A DNA stretch of 64,000 bases from assembly GCF_964340395.1 (NCBI RefSeq), contig NC_135557.1, positions 13,249,546 to 13,313,545 on the forward strand. The letters run 5' to 3'. The position numbers were made by a program, and so were the translations under genes. A model generated the notes under the pieces. It made no database searches. It saw nothing but the letters and a program-made list of their open reading frames with translations, and was not told the origin of the DNA. This DNA comes from Glandiceps talaboti. Taxonomy: Eukaryota; Hemichordata; Enteropneusta; Spengelidae. Shown here one piece after another: positions 1 through 10,739 of the stretch. The first letter of the stretch is position 1; each line of letters opens with the position of its first letter.

Positions 1-176
1 GAGGTGTTATTTTATCACCCCAAATCACATCAAAGTTGATAGCAGTAATCAATACAAGAGTACTCACTATACTTCCCGAATTTCATTAAATTTAGCTAAC
101 AACATCAACTTACCTGACTTATATTACTAAACTTAGTTAGCTAACTTACTTATAACTCAGCTAATAATAAACTTAC

Positions 177-945
177 TTACCTAACTCAGCTACAGTACAC
201 TTACCTAACTCATCTAACTGTACACTTACCTAATTCATCTAACAGTACACTTACCTAACTCATCTAACAGTACACTTACCTAACTCATCTAAGAGTACAC
301 TTACCTAACTAATCTAACAGTACACTTTCCTAACTCATCTAACAGTACACTTACCTAACTCATTTAACCGTACACTTACCTAACTCATCTAACAGTACAC
401 TTACCTAACTCATCTAACAGTACACTTACCTAACTAATCTAACAGTACACTTACCTAACTCATCTAACAGTACACTTTTCTAACTCATCTAACAGTACAC
501 TTACCTAACTCATCTAACTGTACACTTACCTAACTCATCTAACAGTACACTTACCTAACTCATCTAACAGTACACTTACCTAACTCATCTAACCGTACAC
601 TTACCTAACTCATCTAACAGTACACTTACCTAACTCATCTAACAGTACACTTACCTAACTCATTTAACCGTACACTTACCTAACTCATCTAACAGTACAC
701 TTACCTAACTCATCTAACAGTACACTTACCTAACTCATCTAACCTTACACTTACCTAACTCATCTAACCGTACACTTTCCTAACTCATCTAACTGTACAC
801 TTACCTAACTCATCTAACAGTACACTTACCTAACTCATCTAACAGTACACTTACCTAACTCATTTAACAGTACACTTACCTAACTCATCTACAGTACACT
901 TACCTAACTCATTTAACTGCACACTTACCTAACTCATCTAGGAGT
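177..945 (-). repeat. 25-bp tandem array containing the Chk1 exon-4 splice donor
   Basis: About 30 copies of a 25-bp unit. Read on the minus strand, each copy holds AGATGAGTTAG followed by GTAAGTGTAC. The copy nearest the coding sequence is the real exon-4 end and donor (exon ends at 929). All other copies lie in the following intron and repeat the same exon tail plus donor. Using a distal donor would add the first intronic codons, which soon reach a TGA, so only the first donor keeps the kinase open. Confidence 0.9.
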
Positions 946-3900
946 AGATTTTCTGGTTTGAGATCTCTGTGTGTTACACCTTTACAATGTAAGTAGTCCA
1001 CACCATCTATCAGTTGAGTAAAGAATTTATGAGCCAACGTCTCTGCCATTCCTACGTCTGGTTCTGAAATATCAAACACATTTTTTTTAAGACATTAGGT
1101 TCAAATAGACTGACCATAATATGACAGAACCTCGTCATTACGTGTGAACGTCAGTGTGGCATATTTACTGGAGGTGTTTAGTACTTGTGTTGTTCTCCCT
1201 AGTGCAAATGTATTAAGATGTTATTCCCCAATATTTTTCTTCATTCAGCCAAGGAAAATATGAGTGACCTAAGGGGTCTTTGTTACTACTCATCTTCAAC
1301 TTGTACTGACCCCTTAGGTCACGAGTATTTTTCCAGTTATATGAAGACAAATATTGGAAAATAACATAATTATACGAGCGTCAGTAATATCTGAGAAAAA
1401 TCGGGGAAAATAATGGCAATTTTGAGAGTTTTGACATCATATTTCAAACACAGCACGGAGTAGAACCAGTGATGTAGACACAAATTGTTATGACATAGAT
1501 GTATGTTATCATGATGTAGAACGACCAGAGTATACATTCCATATTTTTTGTTAAACTTGAGTCATGCATGGTATATTGTGTAAATATATAGAGTGATCAA
1601 GTCCCAACATTAGAACTCCTGCGTCGTTGGGTTACGTGCACATGTATGCTTGTATAACATAATTATGTTTATCAGAAATAGCGATTTGAAAAATGCAAAC
1701 ACATAATGATGTGATTTCAGATACATAGGAATGATCATACACTCATTTACATACAGGTATGCAATAAATGTGATTGCTTATCCTAACAGCATCTCTGCAC
1801 ATATCTTACAGTATAATATGGCAAGTAATTATCACTGGTACATTTTTCCCATGGTCTTATCATAGATACATGTTTCTGAGAAGTGATTCAACATTGTGAG
1901 AATGAAGGTTCATGGACTCTTAGTTCGTATAGTTACCATAATATCAATGAAAATTTTAGTCACAACGAAGTCAAAATTTTCCTTGGAAGCAAATACCAAA
2001 ATTTCATCAATGTCGTCTCATCAGTGTCATCAGAGGTGTACAATAAATGATTTCAAGCAAATGTAACATTAACATTTCCATGGTAACCTTGCTAAGTTAT
2101 CACTTTTTATATGTGTGTACTCAGGGGTGAACAAATCCACTGGTCCTGGGTCTGGGACTAACGATTTTTTGGGGCGGACCACACAAATTTTACCTTTTCT
2201 GGTCCGCTGGACCAGTACATTACTGTTAATAACTATGTTAAAAAGTCGTCTGAATAAACAGATTCATAGGTAAGATTTAATGTTTCACATTAGCAGGACC
2301 TGGGACCACTATTTTTTAAGACACTGGTCCGGGGACCACCAGTTCACAAAATGATTTTTTCACCCCTGGTGTACTACAATGGGATATTGTCAAGTGTCTT
2401 AGAAGAGACATGACATGAACTTGAGAGAAATAGTTTTGATCTTGATGTTGGCTTCCCGATATTAATTGATTCAGACTATCCATTGATTCTTAGGGGTACC
2501 ATTACTGAGTTCAGGGTTGTAAGAATCAAAAGTTACAATCCACTACCAGTCTACCCCTTGACAGTTAGGGGAAAACACAGTTCATTACCAGTGGCATTAT
2601 TCCAGGAATAAGAACCATAATTCCTTACCTATCCTATCAAAGAGTTCCCCACCACTGGCATATTCCAGGAATATATATTGTCTATTTCCTTCCTTCCTTG
2701 ATCCATAGAACTGGATAATAGATTTGTCTGATGTCAGCATACGATGAATACAAACCTAGAAAGTTTTTTTTTTAATCACATAATTAAGAGAAAGTTATTA
2801 CTGAGTCATGCAAGGAAATATAATAAGTGTGTATAGATCTATGTACATGTACATGGCCCATATTCAAACATAGGTTGTATACTATAGCTCAAGGGAACAA
2901 AAAAAGTATACATCTCTATATCTGTCTAGATATTTGTAGCATCATGGGACCCCAAGATGTGTTTACATCGTACAAATGTATGTGAATTGCATCATGGGAA
3001 CCTAATGTGTGTTTACATTGTATGTGAATTGGTACACTGGAAGATAATGTAATGTCCCTCTGCCCTTTTACAGGCCTCCTCTTTCCCATTGTATTACTCT
3101 ATAGACAGCAATTTCACAGGATAATAGGTTCCACACTGAACTGGTGATTAGAAGGTCATACAGAGGTTGTGAAAGGAGCTGACTGATGTGTGAGGGCGCT
3201 CCATCACGGTGTACCCTATAAACTACTGTACTTGTACTGGATAACTGCTGCACTGTAAAGACTTTATAAGTGATTCAAAACTTACCTCTTTCCTAATATT
3301 GTCATAATTTTGAGCTACTTTAGATAAATCTACAATCTTGACTGCCACTGCTTCTTGAGTTGTTTGGTTAACTGCTAGTTTCACTCTAAAGATCAAATCA
3401 AAAACATATATAATATGTTACTGTACATAAAGTCTAAAAAAATTGTTTGGTTGCGGTTACCTGACCCCACCTAGTTTTTCATGCCAACATTAAACTTTTT
3501 TTTTCAAGAAAAAAATAATAAAATTGAGAAATTTGTGAAGTCTCGCAGGAAATAGTGGATGCGGAAACTGGCATCAACTTAAAAAGACAATATAAAACTC
3601 TTCTTCCAATCTGTAATGGCTGTACGTCTGATGAGAAGAAACCAATAACAGAGAGACCATATGGAAAACAATGGAAAACATAAATACCTGAACTAGACAC
3701 TCACATATGAAAAAAATATATATTTAAAAAAATAAAAAATAAAAAATAAAATAACAAATATACCTACCCCACCTATTCTAAAATTTAGCATAATTAGTTA
3801 GGCCTGATTGGATGTATATTTGTTACTTTAGATAGGATGCATGTACGTATGTGTACATGTATGCAAAGTAAAAATTTGTAAAATTACAAAACAGACTAGC

Positions 3901-4768
3901 TTCCCAATGGCTTTAGATTTGAGATGCATGTGCATTGACTAAAATGCAGGGGAAAACATGTATTTTGAATGATAACAAATCATTTGTAAACAAAATTATT
4001 GTTACATCTGATTATGGTATGTTGGTAAGTAGTTAGATGTATTCACTATTGTGGTATCATTTAGATGTAAAATGGATAAATATATGAATGGGGGTCAAAC
4101 CCTAATGTGTAGAATGTGTAGCCCCCCCCCCCCCCCCAACACACACACACACTCAAATGTCCCCGCACTCCTGATTGACTTGATTCTGTTATCACTAGAC
4201 CCCCCCCCCCCATGGGAGTGACAAGTCAGTACTATAGTCACATACATGTACACTATTATTTAACATAAGACCCACCCCATGTAGTATCACACACAGTGAC
4301 ATCACTGCACTACCACCACCATAGATGCAGTACTGTAGCAGCTTCGCTATATCACTCTCACTATGCTACACACACACCCCCCCCCCCCCCGCCCCCGAGA
4401 AAAAAAATACAACGAAAAATGGTGAGTCCCAACAACATAAAATATGAATAAAAAGCACTGTAAACAAAAACAAAGCTACAGTTATTGCAGCTACCACCAC
4501 CATGTACCACCACTAGCACTCCCACCACCATCCTGAATTCCCACTGGTGATGCACGGTCATGCACCCATGGATGATATGCCCCAACCCGATGTGTTATAA
4601 AATAATATACATCTATATACTATTCTACATATTTTCACTAACCTCATTATGTAAAAAGATATCGTATTACTTATTTCTGTGGATTATTCTAACTTACTCT
4701 CCGTATGCACCTTCTCCAAGTGTCTGGACAAAGTCCCAGCCTTCAACAAATGCTGTTACTTCACTCAT
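929..4768 (-). CDS. CHEK1: Checkpoint kinase Chk1, 5' part of the gene (four coding exons, continues off the left edge)
   Basis: Serine/threonine kinase of the DNA-damage and replication checkpoint (ATR target, acts in the nucleus). Coding exons on the minus strand: 4768-4698, 3385-3286, 2755-2629 and 1063-929. All have GT-AG borders and compatible phases, giving about 144 residues. Visible kinase landmarks: glycine loop GEGAYGE at residues 18-24, AVK lysine at about K40, the ELFDRI segment at about 94-99, then HRDLKPEN with catalytic D133. The N-terminus ([18 protein letters not shown]) and the order of segments match animal Chk1 rather than other CAMK-like kinases. The start is the ATG at 4768, directly before the conserved N-terminus. 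The DFG motif, the C-terminal lobe and the regulatory tail must lie left of position 1. The exon-4 donor is buried in a 25-bp tandem array. The gene is divergent from NIT2. Confidence 0.93.
1219..1540 (+). mobile_element. Interspersed foldback element, copy 1
   Basis: The first 150 bases form an inverted repeat: GTTATTCCCCAATATT with a GTGACCTAAGGGGTC block, answered by GACCCCTTAGGTCAC and ATATTGGAAAATAAC. The remaining part (to about 1540) is shared with a second copy in reverse orientation at 13492-13789. The element lies inside a Chk1 intron. No coding capacity is seen, so it is non-autonomous. The family was not recognised. Confidence 0.7.
2122..2368. mobile_element. hAT-like MITE, 247 bp, with target-site duplication
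   Basis: Termini are inverted: CAGGGGTGAACAAATC at the left end and GATTTTTTCACCCCTG at the right end. The element is flanked by the direct repeat GTGTACT (2115-2121 and 2369-2375). Subterminal GGTCC/GGACC motifs are repeated in both orientations. The CAGGGG-type end is typical of hAT transposons, although hAT usually makes 8-bp duplications and only 7 bp match here. It sits in a Chk1 intron and has no ORF. Confidence 0.75.
3441..3800 (+). repeat. Interspersed repeat R1, copy 1
   Basis: About 350 bp shared with 26177-26507 (same strand) and 9940-10268 (opposite strand). Conserved landmarks are ACCCCACCTAGTTTTTCA near one end, CCATATGGAAAAC, and CCTATTCTAAAATT near the other end. No coding capacity or long terminal inverted repeat was seen. 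It is probably a SINE or a small DNA element. It lies in a Chk1 intron. Confidence 0.7.
4115..4400. repeat. Poly-C, (CA)n and CCA-rich low-complexity tract
   Basis: Poly-C runs near 4123-4137, 4201-4210 and 4378-4390 with (CA)n stretches, inside the first Chk1 coding intron. Short ORFs across it are composition artefacts. Confidence 0.8.
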
Positions 4769-5257
4769 CGCCAAAGCCGCCGTCAGACTAACCACAATTT
4801 GGGTCACACGTTGCGTAATCGAGGCGTGAGTTTCCAAATTTATATGCCGTGGTTTCCTAAAGTCATTGACGCTACAATTTGTTTACAAAATCCCTCGATG
4901 AATGAAAACGACGAGGAGTTCTGTTGACACGTTACAACTTCCGGTGACTTGCACTGTTGCAGTTGACCTCTCACGTTTTCCTCGATTCAAGTTCATCAAC
5001 TCGTCATTTTCAGTCCTCCAAAACAACTTTCTGTACAAATTCCACTGCCGATATATTCTCTGATTGATGTAGAACCCGGTTACCACACTTGAATGCTGAG
5101 AAATGTGAATGCAAACGGCTAGCTATACACTTTACGTGAAAGACTGATTTCTGTTTTTCAAACCTTCGCGCAACATGGTCGTGACGTCATTTTGGAGGGA
5201 ATCCCTGAACACGTGATCACTGATGCCAAAGGTTACATCGAGCTGAATAGTCTAGTC
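4769..5257. promoter_or_regulatory. Divergent Chk1/NIT2 promoter region with a CRE and an E-box
   Basis: The 489 bp between the two start codons must hold both transcription starts unless there are undetected upstream exons. A perfect palindromic CRE (TGACGTCA, 5182-5189) and a CACGTG E-box (5210-5215) lie close to NIT2, with a TTCGCG motif near 5165. The stretch is free of microsatellites, unlike most of the window, which fits a constrained bidirectional promoter. Factor binding is inferred. Confidence 0.6.
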
Positions 5258-6054
5258 ATGGCGTCTGGTAAGTTTCCAACCTGCTGCAATTTTTCTTGGA
5301 TCTGCATCGCAATCGCTCTTCAGGTTGCACAAAACACTAACGCTGCCATTGATACTTTTTGAATCGTCAACATTGATGGTGCATATGCAAATATATACTT
5401 TGTAGTAGGTATATCTACCAATATTCAGCACGTATTTCCGGGTTACGATTGACCCTTAGTTGAACTTCAATTTTATGGAGGTTTAAAAAAGACCTTGCTC
5501 TCTGACTTAACTACTTATTAAAACGCAGAGAAGAGTCGAAGAGAATAAGAGAACATATAACATTTTTTAAAATTTATATTGATTGATTAATTTATTTATT
5601 TATTTATTTTTTTATTTTTTTATTTTTTTGTTTTTTATTTATTTTTTTATGGGGGGGGGTGTAATGTATAAAACAAACTTTACTCTGCTTTCCTAAATAA
5701 TTATTGACCATAGTCCTAAAGTTAATTGCTAGTGAGAATGTCATATTGTACTTTAAAAAATGGAATCCAAATTTTAGTGTACTTTTCAGATTTCTGGAAA
5801 AGATTTCACTGCAAAAGTTTGATTGTATGACCAATAACAAACATTGTAAATATTTCAAGAATCTTTTGCAATTAATTGAGTTACAAACAAGGAGTTGACT
5901 ATACTTGTTCATATTGTCTTACAAGTAGGAAAATATTATAACATTGTTTTATCAATTAAACATCCATAATCTAATTCTCATTGATATGGCCACTTTAAAT
6001 CACCAACAAATAACCAGAGCCTCATGGCACAACAATTTCACGGTTTACAGTATT

Positions 6055-6094
<40 letters not shown>

Positions 6095-9000
6095 CAGTGT
6101 CAGCACCTGTTTGTCAAGTTTGGTCAAGAACTTAAACTTAAAAACTTACCGGGCAGATTTGTCTGAAATTTGGTTGGGCATTGTCTCATTTGTTCAATCT
6201 AATCCAATCTGATTAAAATCCGATGTAGATATCGGCTAATCGTTCAATGCTATTTTACCTTCGTTATTTTGCCTGAATTGACCTTCATGGTTAATGTTTA
6301 CGTCAGAGGCAATCAGGATGAAAACGTAAACATGTACCACGAAGGTCAATCAGGCAAAATAACGAAGGTAAAATAGCAATGAACGATTAGCCGACATCTA
6401 CATCAGATTTTAATGAGATTGAATCTAACCCATCATTAATATATGTGCAAATAACTAACATTCTCATTTTTGGACACAACTTACACTATATGTAGCAGGG
6501 AGATGGGCCTGAAAGTTGATAGGGCTCACATATTTCAAACAACGGTGTCTTAATGCAGAGGTAGTAATTAATAGACTGGGTATGCAGTTGTTGTTCAACG
6601 CCATTTTTTCTCTACTCCAGCTTTCAGAATTGCACTGATCCAGCTTGCTGTGTCAGCCAATAAGGCTGAGAATCTGAGCAGAGCATCCAAATTAATAGCA
6701 GAGGCAGCTAAAGGAGGAGCTAAGATTGTATCTCTGCCAGTAAGTATCAAGTACACTGAACTACACAGCACATACACATACAATGTAAGCAATACCAGTG
6801 ATGCACAGACAGACAGACAGACAGACACACACGCACGCACGCACGCAAATACATACATACATACATACATACATACATACAGATACACAGACAGACAGAC
6901 AGACAGATCTCGACACACAAACAAACAAACAAACAAACAAACAAATATAAAAAAAAAACATTAAAAAAAAATTTGCATCAATACCAAAAATCAATTAATG
7001 AATCACAGATTTCATAATGTATACATGATTGTTTATAAAGTAGAGTTGAATTCTACCCATAAACAAGGACTGGATAAATAATGCTTCGGTAAACAGAAAA
7101 GTACAATGCATTTGATGTGCAGCAAAAAATTCACTCAAGCCACTGAAGTTTGTGAAATGAGGATGTTTCAATATATTTCTGACTTTAGTTACAATTTGAT
7201 TAGTTAATAAATTGTCCATGTTATTTACAACATCATAACCATTGATTATCTGCAAGTATCATTTCCCTCTACAGGAATGTTTTAACTGTCCTTACGGTAC
7301 CAAATACTTCCCAGAGTATGCAGAAAAGATCCCAGGGCAGTCAACTGATGTCTTGTCCAAGGCAGCCAAAGACAACAATGTTTTCCTTGTTGGAGGTAAG
7401 GACCAATCAGAATTCAGGTAGTTGTTTATTAGGCTTGGCCAACCTCAGAGTTATAGATATTGATTGGCTACTTCTGGAGATATGAACCAATAAAAAATGT
7501 TGTTACTTAATTAGACTTAATAAACTTTAGAGCTATTTTATGATGACTACCTATGGAGGTATGAACCAATACAAAATCATGTACTTTATTAATCTTGATC
7601 AACTTTAGAGAGGTAGCTCATGATAGGGTACCTCTGGATGTGTGAACCAATCAAAAATCTAGTTGATGTAATCATGGTTTTCACTCAGAAGTGATATCTT
7701 TGTATAGCTTTTTATTGTGTTTTTATTAAAGAGCTATTATTCTGTACCAAACACATGAAGTATTCAATTTCCATCTTTTTCATGTCTGATGATCAGCAAC
7801 ACTTCCTTATTCCAGGATCAATTCCAGAGGAGGACAGTGGAAAACTGTTTAACACATGTACTGTTTACAACCCAGAGGGAAGCATGGTTGCCAAGTTTAG
7901 AAAGGTAAGAATAGAATAGATTGTACATAACTTATTTCTCAGTACCTGTAATAGCATTTTATCTCATGCTAGAGGGTCAAAATAGAACAAGAAGGTTGAC
8001 TTATTCTCAGTACCTGTCATAGCATTTTACCTCACGCTAGAGGGTCAAAATAGAACAAGAAGGTTGACTTATTCTCAGTACCTGTAATAGCATTTTACCT
8101 CATGCTAGAGGGTCAAAATAGAACAAGAAGGTTGACTTATTCTCAGTACCTGTAATAGCATTTTACCTCATACTAGAGGGTCAAAATAGAACAAGAAGGT
8201 TGACTTATTCTCAGTACCTGTAATAGCATTTTACCTCATGCTAGAGGGTCAAAATAGAACAAGAAGGTCGACTTATTCTCAGTACCTGTAATAGCATTTT
8301 ACCTCATACTAGAGGGTCAAAATAGAACAAGAAGGTTGACTTATTCTCAGTACCTGTAATAGCATTTTACCTCATGCTAGAGGGTCAAAATAGAACAACA
8401 AGATCGACTTATTTTCACACACACCTATAGTAATGCATGTGAAGCACGTAAAGTGGAAGTTATAAATACAGTGGCACCAAAGCTTGCAAATATTTCCTTT
8501 TACATTTGTAGCTAAAATATTTGATGTGTAAAAGATACATTGGTATTCAATGCAAGCCACATATAACATGCTACATATGACAGTTAAAGATGCTTCAAAT
8601 GCTCATATTCATTAAAATGGGAATTTATGTTTACTAAACTCTTGATTACAAACATATATTGACAACTGGTTGTTGTTGTGTGTTTTGTGTGCGTTTGTCG
8701 TGTCACTTAGATACATCTATTTGATATTGACGTTCCTGGGAAGATTACCTTCAAAGAATCCGAATGTTTATCACCTGGTAACTCATTGGCTGTGATAGAT
8801 ACAGGTATGAAATTACCATAATGTTTATCACCTGGTAACTCATTGGCTGTGATAGATACAGGTATGAAATTACCATAATGTGAATCACTGGTAACTCATT
8901 GGCTGTGATAGATACAGGTATGAAATTACCATAATGTGAATCACTGGTAACTCATTGGCTGTGATAGGTATAGGTATGAAATTACCATAATGTGAATCAC

Positions 9001-10701
9001 TGGTAACTCATTGGCTGTGATAGATACAGGTATGAAATTACCATAATGTGAATCACTGGTAACTCATTGGCTGTGATAGATACAGGTATGAAATTACCAT
9101 AATGTGAATCACTGGTAACTCATTGGCTGTGACAGGTATAGGTAAGAAATTACCATAATGCACTTGTCACCTGGTAACTGATTGGCTGTGATAGTTACAA
9201 GTAAGGAATTACCCACATAATCTGGATATTATCACCTGTGAACTGATTTGCTGTGATAGCAAAATGTATGAAATTACCATAATGTGCCTATCACCAGGTA
9301 ACTAATAGGCTGTGACAGATATGAAATTAGCATAACCTGATTTTATCACCTGTAATCTCATTTTCAGTGATAGTTAAAATTTATGTATGAAATTAGCAAA
9401 CACTCTGCATTTGTCACCTGGTAACTCATTGGCTGTGATAGATAGGGGTATAAAAATTACCACAATATGTGCTTTATGACAAGTGTGGTTACTTATTATC
9501 TGTATGATTGTCTTAATATTGTATTTTATTTTAGTACTGTGTGTGTTTTTTTTATTGTCTGTTGTGTCTTTCTTATTTTATTGTCAGTTTTATTCCCGAT
9601 TTGTTTCTTTTATGAGCTATTTTTGGCACATGGCAAATAAAATTATTATTATTATTATTATAGATTAGTTACAATTACTGTAATATGTCACATTATCATA
9701 ATATTAGCTCTATTTCTATTTCTCTCCTAGACAAAAAAGTAAATCAAATTTACACCTTCATGTACCAAATGTCTCTTTTCTTCATTATCATAGGATTTTG
9801 TAAATTTGGTGTTTCCATTTGTTACGACATAAGATTTGCAGAGCTTGCCCAGATTTACAACAAGAGAGGTAAGATTAATACAAACAGTTTTGAACAATAA
9901 ATATTTGTTGCTGAGGCCTAAAATACATCATGTGGTTCCGATTATGCTCAATTTCATAAAAGGTGTGGTAGGTGGATTTTTTTTTCTTATGTGAGTGTTT
10001 AGTTCAGGTAGTTTTGTTTTCCGTTGTTTTCCATATGGTCTCTGTGTTATTGGTTTCTTCCCATCAGATGTACTAGACAGCCATTACAGATTGAAGAACA
10101 GTTTTATATTTGTCTTTTTAAGTTGATGTCAGTTTCCGTGTCCATTATTTCTCGCCAGACTTCACAATTTTCATGATTTTATTAAATTTGTTCTTTTATA
10201 TGTAAAAAAAAGTTAAGGTTTGACAGTGAAAAACTAGATGGGTACGGGTAAGCGGAACCAAACAATTTATTTTAGGCCTATAAGTGGGAGAAATTTAACC
10301 TAGTTCCCATCCACTTTACCAAAGTTTCCAAACAACTTTATGGCAGAATTTCCTTGTCTAGGAAGCTATTGAAGCATTACCAGGTTTCCCCGGTTTCTGT
10401 TAACAAAATTCCCCAAAAACTAATACACATTGTGTAGAAGGAATGATGGTTGGTTATATGCCCCTGGGGAGATAATGCAACAAGCAAAAATTGATGGCAC
10501 CCAGAAAGTTGATATGTATGCACAGGTAAACTCACCATAAGAAGCAAAAATAGTTCAGCTTAAATTTGAGGTTCTTGGCTATCAAAGTATTGATAGTTTG
10601 AACTGTTACATGCCATTGTATGTACAGTAAATTGTTCCCTAGGAAGTTTTTTTGAGACATTTAGGATTATGAATTTTTATGCATGGTAGGTAGGTCAGGA
10701 T

Positions 10702-10739
<38 letters not shown>

